Shown here: positions 40,001 through 55,000 of the stretch, piece after piece | How positions within the stretch are numbered: the first letter of the stretch is position 1 | Layout of the letters: every line of letters starts with the position of its first letter | Assembly (NCBI GenBank): GCA_963971305.1 | Contig: OZ020313.1 | Span: 22,517,260-22,581,259 of the forward strand | Length of the DNA stretch: 64,000 nt | Origin: Arcuatula senhousia | Lineage: Eukaryota; Mollusca; Bivalvia; Mytilida; Mytilidae | Direction: 5' to 3' | Notes under the pieces: generated by a model | Database searches by the model: none | Seen by the model: the letters and a program-made list of their open reading frames with translations, nothing else | What the model was told of the DNA's origin: nothing | Made by a program: the position numbers and the translations under genes

Positions 40001-43000
40001 TAACAAAATTGAGTTATTCTTTAATTAGTAATAATGATTTTTTGGTATAAAAATCAATTTAAATAGGTCATTTTTAATCATCTAAGTCATGTTGTGTTGT
40101 GATAATCTTGCATATAAATCACATTTTTGTTTTAAATGCTAGAATGATAATAAAATGATCTAGTACATAAACTTTGTTTCTGAATGTTTGTATATTAGGT
40201 TTTGACACCTGTAGGTATTGATAATTAGAATTTCCTGTTTATTTCACCCCAAGTCAGCTGTGATTAATTACATTTCTGTTTACCTAACCATTACACAGGT
40301 ACCTGCTGAGAGACAATGACAATGAATTCACATTAATTAACACTTTTAGCAAACCCAGTGGGGGATTAGAAAAAGAATGACATGTAATTTACATAATTAA
40401 ATCACAATTATTTTCAATGAAATATGATGGCTTACATTTAAATACACAACTTCTTTCTTAATAATAAATAAAAATAATATTTTTTTGAATTATAGAATTT
40501 AAATTTTATTTAATTGATTATAAAGTTCTATTTAAAAGAAAAAGACAATAGATTAATAAAACGTTTTTAAAAAGATTTTTTATATAGAAAGTAATTTGAA
40601 AATATCTTGTTGACTTTTGATTATTTTAATTATTTTGTTGGTTATTGGATGTACCACATGATCACTTAAACGTTTGAACTTATATGATTTTTTGCTACTC
40701 AGTAAAAATTCTGATTAACTGAAGTAGTCCCCTATAAATGTGGCACGAGGTGGTAGTTAGCTCGCAATGCATTTTCAATATAACGTTTTGTGAATTTAAA
40801 AAAATTGCACCATTTTTTTTCTAAAGAAATTTTGACCACATAAAATTTATTAGCTTTCCATAAATTGGTGAAAAATTCTGAAAATTTTACCGTTTAACGA
40901 TTTAGAAAATCTTATTTAAATTTGACCCCTCTGGCGGTCAAGGCGGAAGAGCATAAAAAATTGTAAAATTCACCTTTTTGCACTAAGCCGAATCACAACT
41001 TTATCACTGAATTTAAAAAAAACTCAAATTTGATCAATTTCTACAATCATTCATCTCTCATTTCATTCAAAGATTGTCTTTTTATCATTTAAATTAACAT
41101 TACAATAGAATTTGAAGGAAATACTATGTTTTTATAAGAACTATATTACTGGACAACGAAAATTGAAGGGAGCTAACTGCAACCTCGTACCTAATAGTCC
41201 TCAGAAAAGCCTCGGACAGTCTAATAAAATTGTATTCACATAGAATAGTCTTTTTCCAACTTAACTGCCAAGTTTCAAAGTGATCAGACCAATAACATTG
41301 AAATTATAAGCACTTTAAAACACTGGTTGCATTTAAGAATTTTGCTCGAAGAAACACTAGGAAAACCCATGAGGCCTATTTGGCTAAAAAAAAATTATTT
41401 CATAAAATTTAACAAAACTGTTGGCTGAAATCAATAACATTATGTTCTCTGAGCATGGAAAACACAAGTTTTAGTGAAATATCTGAATGGTTTCAAATTT
41501 GGACCCTCTCCCATATTTGCGGATAGGAAATAAGCCATTTTAACCTTATTGAGGGGTACATATATGGTCATGGGAATTTTTTAAGAAAGGAAATTAAATA
41601 TTGAGTCCAAAAAGGGTTTAAAATGTTAAACACATAATAAGCTTACAAAATAAGACAAAAAACACCATATTCATATGAAAATTAAGTTCTAAATTGTGTT
41701 TGGGAGTACATAAACCATGTGATTTTAGAATGCGTTTTTCCCATATATCACAAAAAACTAATGTTTTAGGGTAAAATAATGTAAAATATGGAACAATATG
41801 CAAACTTAAAGGTGTTTTTAGCATGAGAGGATGATGTTGAACAGATTTTAACAGCAAAAAGACTAGTTATAGCACTTTAGATAAAAAATTGTCTAAGACT
41901 CATGTGCGAAACAAGGAAAAACGGCCAAATCTACAGCAAGAAATAGTGGATATGTTCAGTTATGTGACTTGTTCTATGAAACCCAGAGACCTTACATGTG
42001 CTATTTTGTGTTGTTTAGCTATTTTTCATTCTAGTTTGACTGGTTTTTCTATGATAAAGCCAATATAGAGAGTTTGATTTGATATGGCATTCATAGGTTT
42101 AACACAAAAAAGCTTTTATGCTGCCGCAGCCTTATTTTGCAAGTAGTAAAATGATTTTGTGCGAGAAATATTGAATAAATTTTAGTTTAAACATTTTTCC
42201 TACATCACATAAGAAGATTTATAGCTGTTTTAGCCCATTGTAAGTCTTAATCTGCATGCAGTGACCTTTTATTTGTGAAAATAATACAAAATAAGCCATT
42301 TCTATTGAAAATCCCATAGACATACAAATATGCTTAAAATTACCAAATATTGAGATAAATTCATCAAATAAAGACTGAAACTGCCACAACTTTTTTATCT
42401 GATCACAACAAGACCACATTTTTCATTACTTGATAACTGCAACACTTGTACACAGACCACCCTCCCCCCTCTAATAAGGCACGAGGTGGTAGTTAGCTCG
42501 CAATGCATTTTCAATATAACGTTTTGTGAATTTAAAAAAATTGCACCATTTTTTTTCGAAAGAAATTTTGACCACATAAAATTTATTAGCTTTCCATAAA
42601 TTGGTGAAAAATTCTGAAAATTTTACCGTTTAACGATTTAGAAAATCTTATTTAAATTTGACCCCTCTGGGGGTCAAGGCGGAAGAGCATAAAAAATTGT
42701 AAAATTCACCTTTTTGCACTAAGCCAAATCACAACTTTATCACTGAATTTAAAAAAAACTCAAATTTGATCAATTTCTACAATCATTCATCTCTCATTTC
42801 ATTCAAAGATTGTCTTTTTATCATTTAAATTAACATTACAATAGAATTTGAAGGAAATACTATGTTTTTATAAGAACTATATTACTGGACAACGAAAATT
42901 GAAGGGAGCTAACTGCAACCTCGTACCATGTAGAGTAGGGGACTATTTCAAATAAATAATCTCCAATATCTTTGTTATAAGTTAAGATATGAGAGAAAAA

Positions 43001-46000
43001 AATTGCACACTGTTATCATGGTTATAAAACATTGTTCTGAACAATTTAAGACCATATGTCAAAAATCGTGAACTTACCCTTTAAGCATAATTAAATTCTT
43101 GTATATGGTACAAAAGTTTGTGTAGATTTCAATGAACTGAAGAGTTTTGCATATCTAGCTTTTTGTAGTAACATGTACAAAATAAAGTGCAAAAACTGTC
43201 AACATGATCAATTTTGGTGATGATGGGGAAATAACTTCTTCAATGGAAAATCTTATTGAGTTTCTGATGCTCCAAAAGGCAACTTTAGATTTTTCTATCC
43301 CTTCAACATTTTATGCTACAAGCCAAAAACTAAGCCTACCACCCTTTTTTCTATTTTTAGTAATGACATCCAGGATGATAGGCTTACTGGCATAAATTAA
43401 AAAAAAATAGTACAGGATATCTTAAAGACGACTTGTATAATTTAAAGTTCCAAAGTAATTTCTTCAGTTGTTTTAGAGAAGAAATTTAGAGAAGAAAGTT
43501 ATTAAATAAAAGTAAATAAGCAATGAATGACAGACAACAGATACATGTGAGTCAGGTTATTTAAAGAAAATGCTTGAATTTTATGAACAAAATGTTAAAC
43601 AAGTTTTCTCTCAAACATTTTTACATATCATTACCTTCTATGAGAGCACCCTGTAGAGCTGATGTCTATGTTCCTTAGGTTTTGACAATTATTAGATAAA
43701 GCCCTAATACTGTTATCTGTTATATTTCTACAACCACACACATCGATTACCCTGTAAAAGTCATTTAAGTAAATTAGGCTAAAATGTTAGAACATGGGAA
43801 AATTGTGTTTGTTTGCTATAATTTTTCAAATGTGTATGAAATATAGCTTCTACAATGCGATCAAGTTGATTATGGAATTTCTAACATCGAGAGAAATAAA
43901 TTTGATTATTTTAATGACGAGGCTTGCCGAGAGATTAAAATATCAAATTTATTTCTCGAGATGTTAGAAATTTCATAATCATTGAGAATTAAGTTGTAGA
44001 AGGTTTTTCTCTAATGTTTACAGGTAAGAAATTGCAAAAGGTCGCTCATCAATTGGACGTGCAATTACGCTGAGAACAAATTTCTCTCTAGAGGTGAGAA
44101 ATATTTTTTCACAACTGGTTGAGAGGTTGATAAATTGGATGAAAATTAGAGAAAATTGTTTTATAGACAAGACACTCTTTCCTAAAAAAAAGTCACGTGG
44201 TAAACAAATAGAAGAGTTTGATCTACTGTATACCATATCGTTTACATCAGGTATCTTTCAGTATATTATGTGAAAAGCAAGAATTGTTAATCCTTCTGGA
44301 GTTTACTCTGTTAAGACTTGAGTATGCATTATTGATTTCACTTTGGTTTTTATGTTATCTTTTTCTTTAACTTGTTTTTATTTTTGTAAACCGTTAAGTC
44401 TGAAATCCATCCCAAATTTTACTAATGTTTGGACTAGCCACAATATAACTTTTGACATTTTTCACCTGATATCACTAAGATATGTTGAGATTTCCAATAT
44501 GGATACATCACTTATGTTAGGACAGTTAGCCATAACAATGGTCTTGAGCCGAGGACAGTTTTTCACCACATATCTAATACAGTTATCCTTGATCTGAAAT
44601 AAGTCAAAGAAAGGACTTCATATGTATTCAACAATTCAGAGGCATTGTACAATTTATTAGTCTGTGTATTCTGACTGTTTTTGTGAATTTTTTTTTATGC
44701 TACACCAGTTTTTTATTTATGTAATCCAGGAATACTGTATGTGAGCAAATAAAAAAAAAGAGCAATTATCTCCCCTGAATGTTATACATTGAGCAGTTAA
44801 GTTTCTTCATACATTGTATATTGATGGACCATACTTACTTGTTTGACTCCTCTAAGATCTAAACACTCCACCCTTCCTAAACTTGCTGATAGCTGAGATA
44901 TGCATGAGTCTTTAAGCTTTATGAAAATAGAATACATCTATATCATATAACTGAAGTGAAATAATAAAAATTAATCTAAAGTTAAACAATTGAAAAATGC
45001 CTTGCAGTGAAGTTTACCTACTCATAATTTCCACAAAGTATCAAAATTTTCAATATTGTTCTTTGCAAAAGATTAGCATTACTTTGGTATTGTGTTTGTG
45101 TCTTGATTATTACTATTCTATTAATAACTGTTCTCTTCATATATTTGTATATATATAATACATTTGTAATACTTTGGGCTTTACAATTCCATTAGCTGGA
45201 ATTCCTTTGACAGTTTTACAAGTATATAAAAAGATCATGTGTTATAAGTTGTTTCATTAAGAAGATTTGACTTATTCTAAAAATATAACTTCTTTATCAA
45301 AGAAATTATAGTTTTCATGTTTGATTAGGATTTGTTATGAATACTAACCATTTGGCTGCATTTTTTATTTCGGTATTTTATTCGGTATTTCAATATAATT
45401 CATTTGACCTTTAGAGCTCATGATATATAATGCAACAGAATCAAGAATATGCCTATAATACATGATGCCCTATCACACAACATTAACCTCGCCACATTTT
45501 ATATGCGCATGTACTAAGACAGGAATCTCTGACAAAGCTTTTGCTTGTACTTGTCGTTAAAATTCTGCTCCTTGTTTCAGAAGGTAGTCTTTCATTTACT
45601 TTTTCAGGATTGGATTTGAATTGTATGCATTTTATTTTGACCTTGGGCCAATTGCAAAACAGGGAGCAGCACCTACTGGCATCGTTGGAGGCTGCTGGCT
45701 ATTTTTCATTGTGTGTTTTTATTTTTAAATTGCAGCTTGTTTATGTGGCTGTGTTGCATTCCACATCTCATTATCTTCTATGGAAAAGTGACTTCAACCC
45801 AAATTTAAACCTGATTTGAGCAGGACAGGCTGACACACAGATAGATCAACGGAATGAACTTCTCTGACTTACTTACCTTATAACACTGGCCTAGATTTAA
45901 CGTTAAGAGATTCACACAGTGTGTTGCTAGATATCTAATGCCCTTAGGGGTGATCTTAAAACATCCAAACATTTCTAATACACGAAGACTGAAAAAAAAT

Positions 46001-49000
46001 TATTTGGACCATATACAAGTGTATATAATGTTATATTATTTTTTTCCAAACAGTTGTGTTGATTACATTCCCTGTTTAACTAAAACAAGTAATGTATAAT
46101 ATTCTTTTCAAAATGTGACGGGTGTGCTATAGCAAACAGGTACAACTAACTTTTCCAGATCACCTGAGATCACTCTCATTTCAACTTGAGTTCAGGCTGC
46201 TGATTGTGGTTTTGGTTGTTTTGATGTGTTTTATTTTTCATTTGTTGTATGGTTTGGTCTTGTGATGATTTATGCCTATCTATTTTGTCTTTGCCTTTCC
46301 TGTTTACAATATTCAACTGCCCAATTGGTACACCTTTTCTTCATTCATATTTGTCACGATTTACCATAAAATTTCTAATATTTTTGTTGCTGAAATTTCC
46401 GATTTTTAAATTATAAATTGTTTAAAACACCAGGTTTCTTTCCTTGTAATGCACATGGTCGATATCCTCGGTGCTGGATTTGGCTTCCTTGTTCGAACGT
46501 TTTGGTTTTGAGTACTTTTCCTTTTCAACAGTTTGGATTTGACCTTCCAATGTTTTGATTTAAATGCTACTGATGAGAAGTTACTCCTTGAAATATTGAT
46601 ATATAGCATATCCAAATTAACCGTTTGTACCCGCGTTTTGGTATTTGTAATTTTCATATATCTTTCTGAAGAATGTCCTAAAATTTTGGTTTTATTGTTT
46701 TATGCTTTTCACTTTCAACCTTTTGGCTAGATCATCTCTGATGAGTCTTGATAAAAATAAATGTGTCGGGTGTATTAAAAAATTTTTGCCTGGAATTTTA
46801 TCTATTTAACAACCCCTGATGGTTAGCTCTGTGGTAAAGTTTTTATTCCGCAAGGTCATCAAGGTCACCAGGTTGAAGAATACATCAAAGCTATGTGTAC
46901 GTTTGAATACTTTTCACATATAAAGTTCTTCCTGTACTAGGCATTTGTTTTTTTGGGTGTTTTTCAACATTTTGGGTAGAGCACCTCTAATGAATCTTGG
47001 ATAGACAAAACAAAGAATAAGATGTAACTAGTTGTAATTTGGATTTGAAATAAGTTTACCACCTTTCCTTAGTTGTTGTTTTTTTTTTGCTCTTTATTTA
47101 CTTTCTGCTTCATTTTGGTTTTAAATAACCTTTGATGTAGCAGATGTACAAAACTAACAATTATCAGAGAAAGTCAGGCTATTTCTCAAACAGTTATGCC
47201 ATCCTAAAAACTCTTCTTAATCAAGTTACACACCTTGCACCATGTTTCTTGATAACATTTTCTAACCCTTCATCTGTAATGTTCTGGCATCCATTTATAC
47301 ATAGACTCTCCAATCTGCAAACATATTTTTAGTAATAAAAAAATATAAACAGCAAAATTTAATACACGTGTATATAGACAAGAGGCTCCCAAGAGCCTGA
47401 ATCGCTCACCTGAACTACACAGATACATATATTTGTAGATATTATTGTGTATAACCATATGCGATTTAAATTTATGAAATATCTTGGTTAGTTTTCAAGA
47501 TATTGGGCTTAATAAGTGCAAATTTGGCAAAAATTAGGAAAAAGAACAATTACTCCCACATCAGCAGTCAGATCTTTTCCGAAATTTCAGGACAGGTAGA
47601 TCTTAATATGCTGATCACTTTTGATTCTTGCACAATTTTGATATCTGAAAACCAGTTTTGAGTTACATTGTATTAGCAAAAAAATGAAATTTATCCCTAT
47701 GTTCTATTTTTAGCCATGGTGGCCATGTTTTTTTCATGAATCAAAAATATGAACTATAGAGTTGTAGCATATAAGCTATCAAACAGTGTGCCATGTTAAG
47801 ATGCAGTTGGTCTTACCGTTTCAGACAAGTCAGGGGAAAAGTAATGAACAATGGTGAATATTGACGCTTTAAGGGCCATAACTCCTAAAAGAAGTTCTGG
47901 TTCTACAGCTTTGACCTAATTACACGAATTGTAGATCTTGATGTGCTTAATCATATGCAATTTGAATTTTTGAAATATCTTGTATAGTTTTCAAGATATA
48001 GGGCTAAATAAGTGAAAAAATTTGAAAAAATCCAGATAAAGGGCAATAACTCCTATGTCGTTTGTTGGATCTTCTTGAAAATTTCTGAGCACGTAGATCT
48101 TGAGATGCTAATCACTTTTGTCTGCCATCAGAATTTTTATATCTGTTACCGTTTTTGAGTTATTTGCAAAAAACTGTAATTTGACCCCTATCTTCTATTT
48201 TAAGCCATGGAGGCCATATTTTTTGACGAATCAAAAATCCGAACAATAGAATTGTAGCATTAATGCTATTAAACAACTGTGCCAAGTTTGGTTGAAGTTG
48301 GATGTATGGTGTCAGACAAGTTAATCTTTGAAATTCAGGGTAAAAGTAATGAAAAATGGTAAATTTTGACGCTTTAAGGGCCATAACTCCTAAAAGAAAT
48401 GGTTCTACAGCTTTGACCTAATTACATGAAATGTAGATCTTGATGTGCTTAATCATATGCAATTTGAATTTTTAAAATGTCTTGTATAGTTTTCAAGATA
48501 TAGGGCTAAATAAGTGCAAAATTTTGAAAAAATCCAGAAAAAGGGCAATAACTCCTACATTGGTTGTTGGATCTTTTTGAAAATTTCTGGGCAGGTAGAT
48601 CTTGAGATGCTGATCACTTTTACCCATGCCAGAATTTTGATATCTGTGACCGTTTTTGAGTTATTTGCAAAAAACTGTATTTGACCCCCCTGTTCTATTT
48701 TTAGCCATGGCGGCCATGTTTTTTTACGAATCAAAAATCCGAACGATAGTTTTGTACACATTATGCCACTAAACAACTATACCAAGTTTGGTTGCAATTG
48801 GACTTATGGTGTCTGACAAGTTAACGTTTGAAAAATTGTTTACATACGACGACAGACGACGACGACGACGATGGACGCCAAGTGATGGTAAAAGCTCACA
48901 TGGACCTTCGGTCCAGGTGAGCTAATAAATAAATATAGGTTTTCAATTGGAAGGAAACAATATAAAGATATTTTTGATTTTTTTCTTTAAATATTTTGAA

Positions 49001-52000
49001 AATAAAAAAATATAAGTGATTTTTTGTATATAATATTTTGCATATCAAATGATTCAAAACATTCGGACTGAAAAAAGAGTGTTGTTAACTTTTAGTTCCT
49101 CCATTTTATTTTAATTTTAAGTTTTTCCTGCATTTGGGGTATTGTGCAATGCATATCTACTCCACATAAAAAATACAGAGATGAACCGTTAAAAGTCAAA
49201 TGTCACAAGATCCAAAATATGTTCTGTCAATCACTTGGATTCTCAGGGGTTAACAGTTAGTCCAGTTATAATCTGAAAACATATTTTTTTACTATTATAT
49301 CACATTGGATGATTCATCCCCTAAATTTACAAAGCAAGTTTTTTACATAATAGCAATACTTTAAAACATAGTCTTTTTCATATTAAACCACTAACAATGC
49401 CATAGCCAATAGTCATGGAACACAATTAAATATATACCTTTTACAAGAACTAGATATAGCACCAATTCCACTATCAGTGACCATACACCAACTGGCATCA
49501 ACATGTGTTAGGTTATGACACCGAGCTGAGGCGTGTAGTAATATACAGTCCCCAGTCAAAGCACCTCTACTGCATCCACAAAGATTTAGTTCCTGTTAAT
49601 GAAATAAGGATTTAATAGACTTAAAATGACGAATTTTACAGGAAAAATTCTGAAGCCACTACATCATGACCAATATGTAAAAGTTAAATGTTGTACATGG
49701 TCTAATTTTATTTAAATTTTCATCAAATGATTTCAGGTAAGCTCTTTAAATACTGGTTGATGAGTTTCAAGTGTTCAACTGGTTCAAACAAAGGCCTATA
49801 CCTTTTTTGTATCATTGACTTTTTTAATAATAAAGACAGGTGAACCAACGTCGTGAATGTTTCGTTTCGGAAGAGGCCAGTGTAGTGGATACCTTATGGT
49901 ATGCAGGGCGTCATCATAGAAAATTAAATAATAGCAAAGGATGACAGCAACACTCCATTGGTCTGCATTATATTTTATTTGTATACCGTGGTCGACATGT
50001 TTCGCCCAAAGAAGGGCGTCATCAGGACAAAAAATACAAAATAATTCTTACTGAAGTACTAAAGTTGGTACTTTACAAGTCACATGATTATGATTATGAC
50101 GTTACTGTAAAATTGAACAATGAAAATTTCAGGACGTTACTGTAAACTTAAACGTTTTTATAAACAAGTAGTCTTTGTAAATCACTCCAATGGGCATACC
50201 ACCAAAGCTGCTCCCTACCACTTCTATCGGCTTCGCTCCTGGACCAACAGAGTTACTACTTCCGACAGCGTCGGCAATAGATTTAGCAGTAGATTGCCGC
50301 AATCAGGAAGTAAATCGGCAATGCTGGTTCGCGTTGGTATCGTGTTGGTATTCATTATAAATCCTTATTTCTGTATCAAATCCGGCTGGTTAAATTAAGT
50401 TCTAACATGGTAACATCTTTTAGTTGGTGCAACGATTTTCCATTTTTTACGGTTTTTTTCTTGAATATCGCTCTTTTTCACCTTTATGCCGTGGCTGTAT
50501 TAGGGCAGCGCGTTTTGCGAGACGGATTCCTAAGAATGCAGGGGTTCACTATAGTAAATAAATAATAAAGACAGGTGAACCAACGTCGTGAATGTTTCGT
50601 TTCGGAAGAGGCCAGTGTAGTGGATACCTTATGGTATGCAGGGCGTCATCATAGAAAATTAAATAATAGCAAAGGATGACAGCAACACTCCATTGGTCTG
50701 CATTATATTTTATTTGTATACCGTGGTCGACATGTTTCGCCCAAAGAAGGGCGTCATCAGGACAAAAAATACAAAATATAACCGTAAAAAATGGAAAATC
50801 ATTGCACCAACTAAAAGATGTTACCATGTTAGAACTTAATTTAACCAGCCGGATTTGATACAGAAATAAGGATTTATAATGAATAACAACACGATACCAA
50901 CGCGAACCAGCATTGCTGATTTACTTCCTGATTGCGGCAATCTACTGCTAAATCTATTGCCGACGCTGTCGGAAGTAGTAACTCTGTTGGTCCAGGAGCG
51001 AAGCCGATAGAAGTGGTAGGGAGCAGCTTTGGTGGTATGCCCATTGGAGTGATTTACAAAGACTACTTGTTTATAAAAACGTTTAAGTTTACAGTAACGT
51101 CCTGAAATTTTCATTGTTCAATTTTACAGTAACGTCATAATCATAATCATGTGACTTGTAAAGTACCAACTTTAGTACTTCAGTAAGATTTATTTTGTAT
51201 TTTTTGTCCTGATGACGCCCTTCTTTGGGCGAAACATGTCGACCACGGTATACAAATAAAATATAATGCAGACCAATGGAGTGTTGCTGTCATCCTTTGC
51301 TATCATTGACTTTTTTATAATCTTTCCTATATTAAAATCTTCATTTTGATTTGCTGAAACTATGTCACCTGGCATTAAGCCAATCAATGTGTATCTGGTA
51401 ATACAATAAGATTGTATAATGAGGTCATTTGCTGACACAATTTTGTATTTCCCTTCTCATGTTTTGCCATTTTGAAGTAATGGAGTTTCCTTATTTTTGT
51501 GGGTCAGTAACCGAAAAAAAACCCAACACAATCAAACAAAGTGTTTATTCTAAATTCTTCCGATGTGCAAACATGTGTAACATGAAAAAAATCCAATAAA
51601 ATATCATTTTTGAAACAACCATGAAAATTAATCTGCACGAAAAATAATACAAGATCCTTGTAATTTTCATATAATATAATTTTATAACTCTAGATGGAGT
51701 GTGTCAAAAGAGTTTCTCACCTTTTGAAAAGTAAGGTAACTGTTAGGGTTAAACGCTAAGTAACAAACCAACTACTTATGTAGATTGATAATTGTATGTG
51801 ACCTTCCCTTTCAGTGGTAGATCCAATGTTTAATGTTAGAGGATTTTTGTAACTGCAAACAAATGTCAGATTTGTAATGAAATTTAGGGTAGAAAATAAT
51901 GTTACTTTTATGCAAAACACTTTAAAAATTCTCAGTTTAAGAGACAGGGAAGCATACACCCTCTCTGCCATTCTTTGAATCTTCCACTGATATATATTCA

Positions 52001-55000
52001 AGCAGAATTTTATAAAAGCATTTCTTTACAAACCCTGAGTGTATCACAACATTCCCTGAACATTTCCCTAAGTCCTTTAGCCGTGATGTTATCTCCATGA
52101 CATTGAATCAACGCCAGGCTGACTGGATGTCTATGACCTATCTGTACTAATGTGTCGTCATCCATTTCATGTCTCTTTTTCACAGTTATATATCTCCCTG
52201 TAAATAATCAGAAGAAAATGCATATCATAGCAAGGTTGTATCCTTATAAAAAACCAATTCACTTTACAGTTCATTTCGACATTTTGGACATGCTTAAAGG
52301 AGACTGGACACGATTTTTGATAATTTTATATTAGATCTTATTATCATCATAAACAGTAAAAAACGCCATAAAACTAATCAATTCTCCTGAATAAGGTCAT
52401 AATTAGAGTAATTAGCATCACATTTTATCGCTTCCGCCGATCAAAAAAATTTTAATGAGATAGGCGTCACGTGACCTGATGACGCAATATGGGCCAGTTG
52501 TCGTTTTACTGCATAAGAAATTAATGGCAATTAATGCAATATGATATCGTTTTTGAATTAAAAAAATAAGAAAATATGGGAATTTTTTTCTGAATTTCCA
52601 TATTCAGCCATGGATATTGAAAATATCTAAAAAGATTGACCCATAATTATTTAGAATAGCGACTCTAATATAGGGTCTTAATATACCCAATGGCATATGC
52701 AGCTTCCGACAAATTTTGCTCATGCTGCAAATTAGTTTATACAAATTTTAAATTTTAAAATTTCAATAGGAATTCATTAAATGCATCATATTTAAAGTAA
52801 TTATGCCTATATATTCATTCAATTCCAATATAAAACATGTATCAACACTAAGTGTTGTTAAAACTTTTTTTTAGGGGGGGGGGGGGTAATTACATGGTAT
52901 CAGGGATCACCACAGTCCAAAATCCAAGGGTGGTGCAAGACTGACAATAAGACTTTTCGCCTTCTGATAAAATTTTTGAGTAACATTATTGTGCTATTAT
53001 TAATTCACAATAGTGCTATAAGTCTTGTTTTTTGCTTTTCTAGTTGTGTTTTGGCTATGAATCACCAAATGCATACAATTTCTATTAAAAAAACTATTAC
53101 TTAAAGGAGTAAAGTCAAAATTTAATGTGGAGCTCAAAATTCAAGGGTGGGGGAAAGAAATTCAAGAGTGGGGGAGCACCGCCCTTGAATAGCCTGTGGT
53201 GAACCCTGGGTATTACATTTTTATACGATTTAGACAACTGAAATTTAAGTTTTATACGAGCTGATGTTTAATAACAGTGATTCCGAATGTATTTTTACTT
53301 TTCCCGGACCGAACATACATTTTGGTGCATGTGTGCTAACATTTCAATTTAAAATTCCTTTTTAAAAATCTTTGCTGGACTGAATCAGTTTTTGCTGGAC
53401 TTGTCTGACGGCCTGACAAAGCTTTGGAATCCCTGTAATAATTCAATAGGGCGTTCAATATCACCCAAATTCCAATTCTACTTCATGCAGCATATAAATT
53501 TAAACCAGTTTGCAGAGTATATTGTTAGCTTCTGTAAAAATGTTACAAATACTAGTGACTGCATTGTTGTATTCTTTCTGTGTGATCATGTCCCGATATT
53601 TATTGTGAAGTCTCTACACTGAACAGAAGAACGCGAAAATTTAGGTTTGAACTGAAATGAAGAAGGAATGTGTCCATTGCTGTCCCAAAATAGGAACTTG
53701 AAGTCCGGCAGGTCTAAAAATCCCTAAAGACTTACAACTTACAAATTTATTCTTACGGATCTACTTATGGACGAACCCAACACCTCTAAAATATCCCTCT
53801 TCCATATGTTTCAAGGTAAGCACAGGATCAAACAAAATTGAAGAACTAGACGAACTCTAATTAATTTATGATGCAAATTGCAAATTTACAATGGTGTGAG
53901 CATTGACCGCTTACTTCACATTGGGTGATTGTAACACCTGTTGTAAATTCACAGTACTTTGACAGGTATGACACCTGCGGTGCGGCAGTCCAGTCTGATC
54001 ACTGAACCTTCAAACGACTGTATAAGTACCTGCAGCTTCAATCAACATGAAATAAAGTAATACACAAACCACGGGATGTATTAATTTGCAACCCTTATTT
54101 TATGCCAAATTTCGAAATGTAACGTTTATCTGAATTCCAATGAAAAAAATATAAATAAAAGATAAAATCATAATACAGTAAACCAGAGATAAAATCAAAA
54201 TAGAGTAAACCAGAATATCAGTCTTAATTAAGTCTTTTTTTTTCTTTCTGAACATTGAGCTCTGGAAAGGGCTTTTGTTTGGGTAGGAAAAGACCTTTGC
54301 CCGTTGGGTGCTAAATAACGCAAAGTTAGCAAGCAGTTTACAATTTTTCACAAAGTAAATGGTTCCGCGGCCGGTTAACGTTGCAGGGGCAGATTCAGAC
54401 ATTTTCAAAAGAGGGTTTCGCATTCTGGCTCCAGACCTATTTTGCTTAACTACACGAAAATTAAAAAAAAAAGAATTCGGTGTAAAGGGGGGTTCCGAAC
54501 CCCATGTATCCGCCAATGAGTCGTAGAAATGTAAAAATGCACAGAGCAAACTTTATGTCTGCCGCCACGACTAACAAGCTTTACAGACTGACTGCTCAAA
54601 AAAAATTCTAATTCATGAAAATTATTTTAAAATATTTTCGATCCTTTATTTCTGTTGGTTACTTCCATGACCGCGGTCAAATATATTCTTAAAAATGCAT
54701 TTTAAAGAACTGTCAATTTAATTTTAACAACTCTCTTGATTTTTTTTATTGACTATATACCATTGTTTTAATATGCAATGATGGACCAGTGGCCCGTGTG
54801 ACGTCAAGCCTCGTTTTGGGCTCAATCACCGATTATTTTTTGCATATTTCAGAGGTCATAAACAAATGCCTTAAAAGTGGTGTTTTAAGGTGTATATCAA
54901 CAAAACAAGGGCGTATTTCATATGTAATAACATTTTATGACAGATTTTTATCATAATATAAAAAAGTGAAAAATCGTGTCCAGTCTCCTTTAATGGTGAC

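Larger units (their letters stand above)
39716..43080. mobile_element. TTAA-type element, copy B, carrying a large insertion
   Basis: Ends and flanking TTAA (39712-39715, 43081-43084) are as in copy A. The two copies align along their whole length, except that copy B holds an extra 2.2 kb (40742-42927) and lacks the 36-bp palindrome. No transposase frame. Confidence 0.87.
49827..51300. mobile_element. Inverted retroelement pair with hammerhead-like motifs
   Basis: A 17-bp duplication, TATCATTGACTTTTTTA, flanks it (49810-49826 and 51301-51317). Inside, a 217-bp direct repeat occurs at 49826-50042 and 50561-50777, and 524-bp arms at 49931-50454 and 50780-51303 are inverted. Each direct-repeat copy and the right end carry a hammerhead-like motif. 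The long target duplication indicates retrotransposition. Terminal hammerheads recall Penelope-like elements or retrozymes (family knowledge). No reverse transcriptase is present. Confidence 0.78.

Noticed and set aside
40742..42927. LTR retrotransposon with 450-bp LTRs
   Set aside because: The repeats lack TG..CA ends, each has its own terminal inverted repeat, and the inside has no gag or pol. A pair of MITEs fits better.
46810..46880. tRNA gene
   Set aside because: GGTTAGCTCTGTGG looks like an A box, but there is no B box and no cloverleaf.
50120..50398. 92-codon protein gene, repeated at 50836-51114
   Set aside because: The two frames are mirror copies within an inverted repeat and show no family motif. 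The hammerhead-bearing element explains them.
54100..54549. 149-codon ORF as a transposase
   Set aside because: No DDE or zinc-finger motifs. It is partly hydrophobic low-complexity sequence and probably accidental.
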